A DNA stretch of 64,000 nucleotides from Ostrinia nubilalis. Lineage: Eukaryota; Arthropoda; Insecta; Lepidoptera; Crambidae. The DNA lies in NCBI RefSeq assembly GCF_963855985.1, contig NC_087090.1, forward strand, positions 14,134,501-14,198,500, given 5' to 3'. Made by a program: the position numbers and the translations under genes. A model generated the notes under the pieces. It was not told the origin of the DNA. It saw only the letters and a program-made list of their open reading frames with translations, and searched no databases. Of the stretch, positions 1 through 10,620 are shown piece after piece (position 1 is the stretch's first letter; every line of letters starts with the position of its first letter).

Positions 1-684
1 GCCGCGCTCGCGCCTCTCGCTCGCACAGCGGTCGCGCTCCTCGCACACGCCACGCCCCCTAGTCACGCCCCGCCCCCTTTCCGCGACCAAAGCGATATCG
101 GCGACCCGTACGCTCGACCCTCTGACCAATACGTACAAGACCCCGATTACACACACTACGATAACAACTCGGTCGATTGCGTCGAAGTCAACTACTACAA
201 ACGGCAGCTCCGAAGGTACTCCGAAGAAAGAATCTTGAGCAACTTCAACTATTCTGACGGCAACTACACCATTGATGAGTCTGAGGAGTTTCAATTGAAC
301 TACGAAAACAACAACACAGAATCACCACAAAACATCCACTATTCTCCGGTTTACGGCGATGGACTGCGGAGCCGTGGCCCGTATTACCAGAACAACAGAG
401 TTCAATTTGTGCAACCGTTTTACAAGGATCACGTCCTCCGAAGCGATAATTTTGAAATTTACGACACGGATGAAGTGGATTTTCCAGTAGAATTATCGCA
501 AGAGGAGAATATGCAACGCTACGACAGGGGAAAGATGAATCTCGACATACAGGACAATCTGAACAGGGATCTTAAAACAGAGACTGAAACGGCTAAGGAT
601 AATGAGAACAGACTGCTTTTCACTTGCCTGTGCCTCGGCACATTCCTTATATCTACGATTTTACTTATTATGTACCCTTTGTAA
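1..684 (+). CDS. 3' end of a host gene; C-terminal membrane-anchored protein, unrecognised
   Basis: The reading frame is open from base 1 to a TAA at 682-684, giving at least 227 residues, so the gene begins outside the window. There is no reason to start at the TTG near 235: the frame continues upstream through an Ala/Pro-rich stretch (about residues 1-28) and then a Tyr/Asp/Asn-rich acidic region (about 30-200). Residues about 205-227 form one strongly hydrophobic segment that ends the protein (final residues LLIMYPL). This is the layout of a tail-anchored protein or of a single-pass protein with almost no tail beyond the membrane. Asn-Xaa-Ser/Thr sites occur (for example NNTES, NYSDG, NYTID), but whether that part is lumenal is unknown. 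The GC-rich 5' part and AT-rich 3' flank fit a last coding exon followed by a 3' UTR. I do not recognise the family. Confidence 0.7.
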   Translation, partial: AALAPLARTAVALLAHATPPSHAPPPFRDQSDIGDPYARPSDQYVQDPDYTHYDNNSVDCVEVNYYKRQLRRYSEERILSNFNYSDGNYTIDESEEFQLNYENNNTESPQNIHYSPVYGDGLRSRGPYYQNNRVQFVQPFYKDHVLRSDNFEIYDTDEVDFPVELSQEENMQRYDRGKMNLDIQDNLNRDLKTETETAKDNENRLLFTCLCLGTFLISTILLIMYPL

Positions 685-3600
685 GTCTGGGATGGAAGGA
701 TGGGACGCGTGAACTAGTTTATACTTATTTTTAATTTATACTTATCGATGTGAGATAAAAGTTACACTGTGTTTTCTGATACATTACGAATATTTGGCAT
801 TTAATTTATGTACGATTTGGAAACAATTTGAAGAAAAAACAGTGTGAGTTCTGTCCCTCTATCAACTTAATTTATAATCTACACTAAATATGGCAACTAT
901 TCCCAGTAACATAAGTATACTTAGTGCGAAAACAATTTAGATAAGTTAATATATTTAAATATTAACTTACTGAATTGCTTGGACCACGCTATTGCCTTAC
1001 ATATTCACAGTCAAACTGTGAACGTAGTCTGAAATTAGATTTTGAGGCTGCTTTTTCGTATTATCTAGTGCATTCTAGACTGTATGAGGCTTGATGTAAC
1101 TCGTCGGTATTGATCTGGAAGACTTGTATTTACGCTTGATGGTTTATAGGATTTTTTCATGGTGATAATGCATTTACGCAATTATATTTCGAAGTGTGAT
1201 GTACATAAAAACCAATATGCAGTGCAATAACAATGCCAATTGCTAACGAGCGAATTGGTGTTACCAGTTTTCTGAAGACTCCGCCTAGTGTTGCTATTTA
1301 TTATCCCTGTCCAGTGAAATATCAGTGGCCAACCGGTCAATTTAAAAAAAAACCATAATGAATTTGACCTTTATGTCTTTGATGTACGGTTCAAAACCTA
1401 TTGTGGAACTTTGACATTCTCACTTCTTTAGGGGTACTGGCTGGCTACCAGTAACAATGTACTGCAGACATGCAAAGATTTTTTTACACAATTAATTGAG
1501 TGATGCAGACTTTTTTCATTATTTTTTTTTTATTCAGCTAACCATGTATTTTTGGTGTTCAACTTTTTGCCATACGGCTTTGAACAATGGCAGAATTCCT
1601 TAATTCGTTGATACAATTGCTAAAATGGAATACGCGCTTACTATGTGTACCCAAGTAAGGTTAGCATATTATATTAATAAAATGTAAGCGAATAACTTGT
1701 GTCGATGATAGAAATATAATCAGGAACTCTTGATGCATTTGTACTGGAAAAATAAGACTTGTAAAGGGAGAATTGGCTTGTGTGATTTGACGTAGACATG
1801 AATTGGTTAAAACGATTGGTTAGTACGATTGGTTGAATTAGATTCAAATACATTATTCCAATTAAATTGATAAATTCATTCCCATTGAGGCATTTAAATT
1901 TTTTAATTAAGTTTATAGATTAGGTATTTTAGAAATTTGCCAATTAGTATTTTTTTTTATGTCCTGTGTTTTGGTGTGTTTTGTTTGATTTATTTTACAC
2001 TATTCCCACGATCTCAGTGCGTTTGTTGTTCTGAACTTTTTGAGAGAAGTCTTTTTTTATACGTTTTTTCTTTCATAAAATTAATTTTTTTGGTGTGTCA
2101 TTGCTATTTCGAAGCTATCTAGTTGTAGTGTATACTAATACCACACTAACAAAATGTAGTATTTTTTGCACCAATTTACCGATGAAATTGAAATTTTGCA
2201 TCTTTATACTATAAAGATTATACATTATGTAGTTTTTGTAGTATAATTAATATTACTATTATGAACTGAGGACGATGTTATAGAAACAAAGATAATTCAA
2301 TATTAATCCAAAATTAAGGTACAATGACAGAAAATATTGGTGCAATAAGTATTATGAATTATACCAAGAGTACGAAACGGATGGTATTGAGATAGTCGTA
2401 AGCAGATAAATAAATAAATATTCGTAGCTTAGCTGTTTAACGTATTTTAACGTTTCTTATCAAATAAGAATTGTATGCCTTAATCGAAACTTCATATCGT
2501 TATTGTATTATTAATGCAAACATTTCGTTTGATTTCGATGTGGTCGACCAAAGACTACTTTAACCATAAACAATAGTTATTTTTTTCCGACATAACCTCT
2601 TTACTCATTCAACCCTGCATCGTTAATTTCACTTATGGGCTTTTATGTTTAAAGTAGACTTGGTCCAATTTATATTAGTAATATATTTAGACAGTATTTT
2701 GAATTTTTGAGGCTTTTTTCGCATAATAATTGGATTTTAAAAGACATAGGTAACTAACATAACATAAAAAAGTATTCCTAACCATGCCAATAACTTGTGA
2801 TGCCAACGAATTCTATGGAGAATCATTTAAAAAGTGTTTGTTGATGGTATCTTGCATTTATTACTACAGTCAGGTTTGTATGAACGACAAATTTAACTTT
2901 ACTTTTATTCTGTTTTCTGAAAAATATGTCAGACGAAGTTTTTCTAATAGAGAAAAAATGACCTTACAATTCGTCGATTATAAAAACCTGACATAAATAT
3001 TAATAACTCTCCTTGCATAAATGCTTTGACATTTGAATGCAACGATGAGTTATTTTTGTACGATTTTATTATCATTCCAAAGATGTTTAATATATTATTA
3101 TACATAGACTGTAAATTGTGTACTTGTAAAATGATGCGCAATAGGCGATTCAAATCTGTTTTATCTTAAATTCCTTACATTCTTCCATTTTACTGATACT
3201 CTGTTACAGTGTATGCCTTATTATTTAAGTATGTAATATGTAAACAATTTCGAATATAACTAAATTCATTTCTGACTGGCATTCATTATATGCTATACAT
3301 ACATAAACTCATTTTTTGCAGAAAGATATGATTGATATTTGTTCAAAACTACCTTAAAACGCTTTATGAAATGTATAAAATATGCCATATTTATATGTAC
3401 TTACTATGTGTCATCTAATCTATATTTCGTAATTTCTTAATTTGATTTGATATCTTTTGTTTATAACGTTATTTTGAGCTTTAAAGTTGCGAGTACAATG
3501 CTGATAACATAAGATAGAATATTTAATATATAATTTAAAACGGTACATATAGCATAATAATATATTTATTAGCTTGTGGTGCTTGGGTACTTATTTGTGT

Positions 3601-4110
3601 AGTTCATAGGCGCTGATAATGGTGTACCTTTTTCGATGATAAATACAAAAAATATGGTTACATAAATTCGTTTATTTTTCTTTGTTGCGTTTCTGAAACA
3701 GAGCCTTACAAATTACTGACACATTTACTTAAATATGGAATTTTATTTTACGAAATTATTTAACTAACATATCAGCAGCTGAAATATATTTTGTTTATAA
3801 AAGGTACACTCCTATCGGCCAAAATAATTAATTTTGTATTATAGTATTGTTTAATCACAGAAAGGGAAATTAGTTTCGGTTTTATGTCATGTTATGTATT
3901 CTTTAAACTTATTGCATCTAACGTGCGTTTTCTTAATATCCATTACGAATATAGTATTTTATAAGTAAACTTTTTTTATATTATGTAACTGTTTTTCCAA
4001 AATGTTTTATGATGTACTTTTTGTATGTACTTACAATGTTTTTCTCTACTTAAAATAAACATTTTCATTGGTACTTACGGTGTATTATTGAACCATAACC
4101 ATTTGACATT
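685..4110 (+). other. AT-rich 3' flank, probable long 3' UTR
   Basis: No convincing coding frame occurs over about 3.4 kb; the small ORFs here are chance ones. The stretch directly follows the stop codon of the edge gene and is uniformly AT-rich with many TGTA motifs. AATAAA hexamers lie at about 1677 and 4054. Long AT-rich 3' UTRs are common in insect neural and developmental genes, but that this is transcribed is inference. Confidence 0.4.
4054..4059 (+). terminator. candidate polyadenylation signal AATAAA
   Basis: This is a canonical hexamer about 3.4 kb past the stop of the edge gene, followed within about 20 bp by a T/G-rich stretch. An alternative proximal hexamer is at 1677-1682. In AT-rich DNA such hexamers occur by chance. 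Confidence 0.3.
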
Positions 4111-4113
4111 CTA

Positions 4114-4910
4114 TAGTCTATCCAATATAGCTTGATTAGAATGACAGGTGCCATCAAAAGTAACGACATAACTTTGTAGTAGCGATCAATGAGAGCTAAA
4201 TATTGGCGGACAAGAAATAATTCACGTCTGACCTACAAACAATATTTTCGACGACAGTGCTTCCAATAAAAATGTTAATTTCGTGTAAATGCAGCGTTAA
4301 ATTACACCAATAAGTAGTAATTCGAAATTATAAAAATCAAGCTAGAGTATTAACGACGTCTCTACAAGGTTATCTCGAGTTACAAAAATGTTAGTGTTGG
4401 GACATATCGACAAATGTTATATTAAATTAAAACTAATTTTTTAACATATTTAACAAAAATTTTTTCTAACTAATTTTTTAACATATTTAAGTCAAGTTAT
4501 CCGTTTTTCTAAATGTTCACTATTAAAAACCAAAAAACATTTCATTCTTAAATAATCAAACATCGGAAATCAATCACCGGTAATTTTTTGGGTATTCATA
4601 GCACCGTTGCTCTAGAAGAGATGCCCACCGCCCTCTAGCGAGAGGAAAAAACCACTGAAGAACACTGATGATAATGACTACGACTTAGGTTGTACACCCT
4701 TGACATGAATTTTAAATTTTACTGTCTTTAAATTTAAATCATAATTGTCATTTTTATGAATAAAGATATGAAGAAAAATTGGGTGCATTTTTTTATATCA
4801 TTTTTTCGAAAACTTATCGATACATCTATGTGAACCGTACGAAACATACCCAGCACTAGTCACATTCGTTTGACAGCCGTCATTCTAATCAAGCTATATT
4901 GGATAGACTA
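4114..4910. mobile_element. Non-autonomous Tc1/mariner-like element, about 0.8 kb
   Basis: A perfect inverted repeat of 33 bp is formed by 4111-4143 and 4881-4913 (outer end TAGTCTATCC on each side). The ends abut TA dinucleotides at 4112-4113 and 4911-4912, as expected for a TA target duplication. No transposase frame is present inside, so it depends on an autonomous relative. Confidence 0.75.
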
Positions 4911-4914
4911 TAGT

Positions 4915-5206
4915 CCTATTTAATGTCAATCATCAACATACAGAAAAGTTTGAAGTTTGTGACGGTCAAGATCCATTTTACTATTGTTTTTTCTTTTTCC
5001 CCTTCTTTTAACTAATTCCACAAGCTATTCAAGTACAGTTAAATCGACGTTTATTCATGAATGAAGTCCTTTGAGTCTAGTACAACCCGATCGAGTTAAC
5101 TGCGCACTTGGCAGACGTGACGTCACATCGACGTACGAACGGGGTGAACGAGGGGAGGTGCGAGGGAGAGTCGCAATCCAGCGAGTTTCACCGTTAACTT
5201 GATCTC

Positions 5207-5237
<31 letters not shown>

Positions 5238-5274
5238 TTCGAATATTGTGAAACGGAATATCTTAATATTCGGT
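4915..5274. other. Non-coding spacer with CRE palindrome and poly-T
   Basis: No gene is seen. It holds a TGACGTCA palindrome at 5118-5125 (the consensus CREB/ATF site, function here unknown) and an uninterrupted run of 27 T at 5213-5239, possibly the remnant of a retroposed poly(A) tail on the minus strand. Confidence 0.4.
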
Positions 5275-5282
5275 CCGAGAGA

Positions 5283-6979
5283 CGGCTTTTACCCGTGGTC
5301 CCCCCAACATGTCCCCCTGGTGGGTCCACGGGTAATTTTTTTTACCCGTTGTCCCACCGTTCTGAACAGTGTTTGCCAGTGGGATACCTAGGTGACATGC
5401 AATGTTTGCCACTTAGTGCGGTGGGACCATGGTTAAAATAAAATACCCGTAGACCCACTGGCAAACACTGTTCAGAACGGTGTAGTCCAGTAGAATTAGC
5501 TTTTAAATCGGAAATAATTCCTACAAAAGATTTTATTGCTTTAATGCCTTCTTTGGTTGCCCATTAAGACTCTCCTAAGTTTTCGACTTCGACGGAGTTG
5601 TGCTTAAGTGGTGGGGGCCCCCGAAAGGGGCGCTTTTTCGGTTTTCCAGTTATACCGCGTAAAGGACTTACCCTATCGAAAAGTGGTCTTTCTGATGGTT
5701 GAAGGGCATTTAATTCTGCATTAAATAAGACCAAATTCATATGTTTTGAACAAACTGTTCTCGTGCAAATGTCCGGCAAAGTAGAAAATATGTGTATAAT
5801 TAATGACCCTCTCCACGTCCAATGGCTCGTTACCCGCAGGCTTCCAAGTCTTGAAAAGGAGCGCCTCAACCAGTGTAACCCTATCAAGGCATACGAGCTG
5901 GATTCGCCGATCCTTGTTCGTCCCAGCCGTTCCTTAACTGCGGTTGCTGCACCTCTTCCTGGCACTCACCTGAACGACTCTGTGTTACCTACTGTGGCTG
6001 CCCCTCTTCCTTGTATCCTCCTGCACGACTACGTTGCCTAGCCGTATGCCTGGTCTAAGGTTTGACGCCAAAAATCAACAACAACAAGTTCATATTAAAA
6101 CGCTGAAGAGTTTTTTGATTGTTTGTTTGAACGCGCTAATCTCAAGAATTACTAGTTTGATTGAAATAATAATTTTTGTGTTGAATAGCTCATAAATTGA
6201 GGAAGGCTATAGGATATATACAATCACTCTACGACTAATAGAGCCGAAGCAGTAAAGAAAAATGTTGCAAGCACGGAAAATAGTATTTAAACTATTGTTG
6301 ATTTTGTGGCCTCGAACCTTGGACCAGGCATACGGCTAGGCAACGTAGTCGTGCAGGAGGCTGCAAGGAAGAGGGACAGCCACAGTAGGTAACACAGGGT
6401 CGTTCAGGAGAGTGCAAGGAAGAGGTGCACCAACCGCAGTTAAGGAACGGCTGGGACGCACAAGGATAGGCGCATCAAGCTCGTAAGCCTTGATAGGGTT
6501 ACACTGGTTGAGGTGGCCCTTTTCAAGACTTGGAAGCCTGTGGGTAACAAGCCATTGGACGTGGAGAGGGTCATTAATTATACGTATATTTTCTACTTTT
6601 CCGAACTTTAGCGCGGGAACGGTTTATCCAAAACATTTGAATTTGGTCTTATTCAATGCAGGATTAAGTGCCCTTCAACCGTCATGAAGACCACTTTTCG
6701 ATAGGGTAAGTCCTTTACGCGGTATAACCGGAAAACCGAAAAAACGCCCCTTTCGGGGGCCCCCACCACTTAAGCACAACTCCGTCGAAGTCGAAAACTT
6801 AGGAGAGTCTTAATGGGCAACCAATGAAGCCATTAAAGTAAAAAAATCTTTTGTAGGAATTATTTCCGATTTAATCAATTTTTGTGTTTAATTCTACTGG
6901 CCTAGTGGGACAACGGGTAAAAAAAAATACCCGTGGACCCACCAGGGGGACATGTTGGGGGGACCACGGGTAAAAGCCG
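5283..6979. mobile_element. Foldback DNA element with about 680-bp inverted arms and 8-bp target duplication
   Basis: The left arm (5283 to about 6085) and right arm (about 6296 to 6979) are imperfect reverse complements over nearly their whole length, leaving a central spacer of about 210 bp. The outer ends match as CGGCTTTTACCCGTGGTCC. The element is flanked by the direct repeat CCGAGAGA at 5275-5282 and 6980-6987, an 8-bp target duplication as made by hAT-type and some other transposases. Subterminal GGGTAAA/TTTACCC-type motifs recur. ORFs of 92 and 133 codons exist in the left arm but are degraded in the right arm and match no family I know. The transcript of either strand would fold into a long hairpin. 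Confidence 0.85.
5356..5481. repeat. Nested 28-bp inverted repeat inside the left foldback arm
   Basis: 5356-5383 is the exact reverse complement of 5454-5481. The right arm of the parent element lacks this roughly 124-bp segment: its sequence runs straight from the GTGGGACAACGGG motif into the ATTCTACTGG motif. Part of the segment resembles the arm's own TACCCGTGGACCCAC motif, so it may be a local inverted duplication rather than a foreign insertion. Confidence 0.75.
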
Positions 6980-7077
6980 CCGAGAGAAATGATGTGATAA
7001 ATCATGCGATATCTTGAAATGTTTCTATATCAATGACATATTTAACAAATCGCTTACTTATATATTTTTCCCACCAG

Positions 7078-7233
7078 AAACTAATGTGCTGCGCGGCCGA
7101 CGTTCTCGAGGGCAAAGGCACAGTTCAAGTGGCCATTACAGTAACCGAGCTACTTCGGCGACACAACAGCCTACGAGGCTCCCCGCACCCCGCACCGCCC
7201 GCCGCGTCCGCGCCTTCCGCCGCCGCCACCTAG
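7078..7233 (+). CDS. Candidate terminal coding exon, copy 1 (longest)
   Basis: A pyrimidine-rich tract ending CCCACCAG at 7070-7077 is a good 3' splice site, with a possible branch sequence CTTAC upstream. From 7078 the frame reads KLMCCAADVLEGKG, then TVQVAITVTELLRRHNSLRG, then a Pro/Ala/Ser-rich tail ending AAAT and a TAG at 7231-7233. The frame stays open upstream of the acceptor to 7033, but that part is AT-rich and intron-like. The upstream exon is not identified; it could lie left of the window, or use a cryptic donor in the 1-684 exon. The coding reading is supported by comparison with copies 2-4, which differ only at synonymous sites in the shared 35 codons. I do not recognise the protein family. 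Alternatively this could be a captured gene fragment. Confidence 0.5.
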   Translation, partial: KLMCCAADVLEGKGTVQVAITVTELLRRHNSLRGSPHPAPPAASAPSAAAT

Positions 7234-7631
7234 CGCCCGATGCTTGCGCTCGCGCCGCAATCCACTCTGTCGCTCTAGTGTACGTGAAGTGATAGTGAAG
7301 AGGTAATTGAGACGATTTGTTCTAGGTGTACCAAAAGTTAAATAAGTGTATCCGAATGTGAAGCTATTACTACTAGTAATATAGCAAGGTTTCTCCCTGT
7401 GACCGCCATCTTGTGTCTGAACTTTGCGCTGGCACCGCAATCCACTCTGTCGCTCTATCGTACATGACGAGGTATTTGAAGCAATTTGTTCTAGGTGTAC
7501 CAAAAGTTAAATAAGTGTATCGGAAAGTGAAGCTAGACTTGTAATGCTATTACTAATTATGATAGGGCACGATACTGTCTCCTAATCTGAGGTTTCGCTC
7601 GGTTGAAAGAGTTGTTCTACCCTCACCACAG

Positions 7632-7740
7632 TCAAGTGGCCATCACAGTGACCGAGCTCCTTCGGCGACACAACAGCTTGCGAGGCTCCCCGCACCCCGC
7701 GCCGCCCGCCGCGTCCGCGCCTTCCGCTGCCGCCACCTAG
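7632..7740 (+). CDS. Candidate terminal exon, copy 2
   Basis: The segment is preceded by TTCTACCCTCACCACAG (AG at 7630-7631), which resembles a 3' splice site. It encodes the same 35 residues as copy 1 (QVAITVTELL to AAAT, then TAG at 7738-7740). Relative to copy 1 it has seven nucleotide changes, all synonymous (for example ATT/ATC, GTA/GTG, CTA/TTG). Homology to copy 1 stops just upstream of the acceptor-like AG, and the implied splice phase differs from that of copy 1, so it is not a simple interchangeable exon. The frame is closed by TGA at 7588-7590. Confidence 0.4.
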
Positions 7741-8585
7741 CGCCCAATGCTTGCGCTCGCGCCGCAATCCACTCTGTCGCTCTAGTGTACAGGACAAGGT
7801 ATTTGAGACGACGTACGTAAAGTGAACATGTGTATGAGACGATTTGTTCTAGGTGTACCAAAAGTTAAATAAGTGTATCTGAGAGTGAAGCTATTACTAC
7901 TAATATAGCAAGGTTTCTCCCTATGACGTCAGCTAGTGCCCGATGCTTGCGCTCGCGCCGCAATCCACTCTGTCGCTCTAGTGTACGTGAAGTGATAGTG
8001 AAGAGGTATTCGGACAATGAGGTATTTGAGACGATTTGTTCTAGGTGTACCAAAAGTTAAATAAGTGTGTGAAGGAAATACTGTCGCGTTACCGGATACC
8101 TTAATGTGGCAAAATGTCTTTCCTCAAACGTCATCTAGCGCCCGATGCTTGCGCTCGCGCCGCAATCCACTCTGTCGCTCTAGTGTACGTGAAGTGATAG
8201 TGAAGAGGTATTTGAGACGATTCGTTATAGGTGTACCAAAAGTTAAATAAGTGTATCCGGAAGTGAAACGAGACTTGTAATATTGATAATGTTAGCCGGG
8301 CATTCTGATACTGCCACCTGTTTAGCACAGTTAAAAGAGTCTTCTCTCCACCACCATCATCTATCGCCCGATTCTTACGATTGTGCTGCAATCAACTCTG
8401 TCGCTCTAGTGTACGTGAAGAGGTATTTGAGACGATTTGTTCTAGGTGTACCAAAAGTTAAATAAGTGTATCGGAAAGTGAAGCTAGACTTGTAATGCTG
8501 TTACTAATTATTATGATAGGGCACGATACTGTCAACTAATCTGAGGTTTCGCTCGGTTGTAAGAGTTCTTCTACCCTCACCACAG

Positions 8586-8694
8586 TCAAGTGGCCATCAC
8601 AGTGACGGAGCTCCTTCGACGTCACAACAGTCTACGAGGCTCCCCGCACCCCGCGCCGCCCGCCGCGTCCGCGCCTTCCGCCGCCGCCACCTAG
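8586..8694 (+). CDS. Candidate terminal exon, copy 3
   Basis: The segment has the same 109-bp length and the same 35 residues plus TAG (8692-8694). Against copy 2 there are changes in six codons (ACC/ACG, CGG/CGA, CGA/CGT, AGC/AGT, TTG/CTA, GCT/GCC), all silent. An acceptor-like CTACCCTCACCACAG precedes it (AG at 8584-8585). Confidence 0.4.
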
Positions 8695-8940
8695 CGTCCG
8701 ATGCTTGCGCTCGCGCCGCAATCCACTCTGTCGCTCTAGTGTACGTGAAGTGATAGTGAAGAGGTATTCGGACGATGAGGTATTTGAGACGATTTGTTCT
8801 AGGTGTACCAAAAGTTAAATAAGTGTATCGGAAAGTGAAGCTAGACTTGTAATGCTGTTACTAATTATGATAGGGCACGATACTGTCAACTAATCTGAGG
8901 TTCCGCTCCGTTGAAAGAGTTGTTCTACCCCCTACCACCG

Positions 8941-9049
8941 TCAAGTGGCCATCACAGTAACCGAGCTCCTTCGGCGACACAACAGCTTGCGAGGCTCCCC
9001 GCACCCCGCGCCGCCCGCCGCGTCCGCGCCTTCCGCCGCCGCCACCTAG
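8941..9049 (+). pseudogene. Candidate terminal exon, copy 4, acceptor-like AG lost
   Basis: The 35 codons and TAG (9047-9049) are intact, and the differences from the other copies are again synonymous. The upstream sequence reads CTACCACCG in place of CACCACAG, so the acceptor-like AG present in copies 2 and 3 is missing, and one extra base sits in the upstream C-rich tract. It is therefore the copy least likely to be spliced in. Confidence 0.35.
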
Positions 9050-10620
9050 CGCCCGATGCTTGCGCTTGCGCCTCAATCCACTCTGTCGCTCTAGTGTACG
9101 TGAAGTGATAGTGACGAGGTATTTGAGACGATTTGTTCTAGGTGTACCAAAAGTTAAATAAGTGTATGAAGGAAATACTGTCGCGTTACCAGATACCTTA
9201 ATGTGGCAAAGTGTCTTTCCTCAAACGTCATCTAGCGCTCTAACCTTGCGCTCGCGCCGCAATCCACTCTGTCGCTCTAGTGTACGTGACAAGGTATTTG
9301 AGACGACGTACTTGAAGTGAACATGTGTATGAGACGATTTGTTCTAGGTGTACCAAAAGTTAAATAAGTGTATCCGAATGTGAAGCTATTAATACTAATA
9401 TAGCAAGGTTTCTCCCTATGACGTCATCTAGTGTCCGATGCTTGCGCTCGCGCCGCAATCCACTCTGTCGCTCTAGTGTACAAGTGAAGAGGTATTTGAG
9501 ACGATTTGTTCTAGGTGTACCAAAAGTTAAATAAGTGTATCCGAAAGTGAAGCGGGATACTGTCTTGTCGCGTTACTGGGTAGTTTACCTTAGTGTAGCA
9601 AGGTTTTTATATCCGATGTCGTCACCTAGCGCCCGATGCTTGCGCTCGCGCCGCAATCCACTCTGTCGCTCTAGTGAACGTGAAGTGATAGCGAAGAGGT
9701 ATTCGGACGATGAGGTATTTGAGACGATTTGTTCTAGGTGTACCAAAAGTTAAATAAGTGTGTGAAGGAAATACTGTCGCGTTACCAGATACCTTAATGT
9801 GGCAAAGTGTCTTTCCTCAAACGTCATCTAGCGCTCTAACCTTGCGCTCGCGCCGCAATCCACTCTGTCGCTCTAGTGTACATGACAAGGTATTTGAGAC
9901 GACGTACGTAAAGTGACCATGTGTATGAGACGATTCGTTCTAGGTGTACCAAAAGTTAAATAAGTGTCTGAATGTGAAGCTATTACTACTAATATAGCAA
10001 GGTTTCTCCCTATGACGTCATCTAGTGTCCGATGCTTGCGCTCGCGCCGCAATCCACTCTGTCGCTCTAGTGTCCGTGAAGTGATAGTGAAGAGGTATTC
10101 GGACGATGAGGTATTTGAGACGATTCGTTCTTGTAGGTGTACCAAAAGTTAAATAAGTGTATCCGAAAGTGAAGCGAAACTTGTAATATTGATAATATTA
10201 GTCGAGCACTTGGTCGATACTACCACCCGGTAGCTTACCATAAGATAGCAAAGTTTCTCTACCCAATGCCGTCTGACATCTACCGCGAAGCTTGCGCTTT
10301 CCACTCTGTCGCTCTAGTGTACAAGTGAAGAGGTATTTGAGACGATTTGTTCTAGGTGTACCAAAAGTTATGGATAAGTGAATAAGTGTATCGAACAATT
10401 TGGTTAACGATATGATCGGGCACTGTCGATACTACCACTGGCGCCAACTAGTGGCCAAACCTTGCACTGGCGCTGTAATCCACTTCATCTCTCTATATAG
10501 TATACGTAAAAAGGTATTTGAGACGATTTGAAGTGTGATCGTCCGTAAAGCGAGGTATTATCGCATTACCGGATAGTTTACCCTAATGGGTTTAGGTTTA
10601 GTCACCTAGTGCCCGAAAAA

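Larger units (their letters stand above)
7078..10620 (+). repeat. Mosaic tandem array, about 14 copies of a 3' block with optional coding segment
   Basis: The block (GC-rich CCGCAATCCACTCTGTCGC, then GTGAAG..GAGGTATTTGAGACG, then GTACCAAAAGTTAAATAAG) recurs about 14 times. The last motif starts near 7333, 7500, 7859, 8050, 8238, 8454, 8812, 9150, 9357, 9524, 9743, 9953, 10141 and 10364. Spacing is not constant: short units are about 167-223 bp and long units about 338-359 bp. Two long spacings and the first unit carry the GC-rich coding-like segment described separately, and a third carries two such neighbours. Several units hold TGACGTCA-type palindromes (about 7924, 9419 and 10014). Copies decay towards the right; the last, near 10440-10620, is only partly recognisable. 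It is neither a simple satellite nor a known transposon by eye. Confidence 0.85.

Noticed and set aside
5564..5965. 133-codon minus ORF and 92-codon plus ORF in the left foldback arm
   Set aside because: The corresponding frames are broken in the right arm, and I see no family motif; they are probably chance ORFs in GC-richer transposon sequence.
7171..9076. Repeated minus-strand ORFs across the array (ERQSGLRRERKHRALGGGG-type)
   Set aside because: They are the antisense of the GC-rich plus-strand segment. The copy differences fall on third positions of the plus frame, and CTA codons in copies 1 and 3 put TAG stops in the matching minus frame. The plus frame explains the pattern better.
7078..10620. 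CRISPR-like reading of the regularly repeated array
   Set aside because: The units are long and unevenly spaced, with similar rather than unique spacers, and the genome is eukaryotic.
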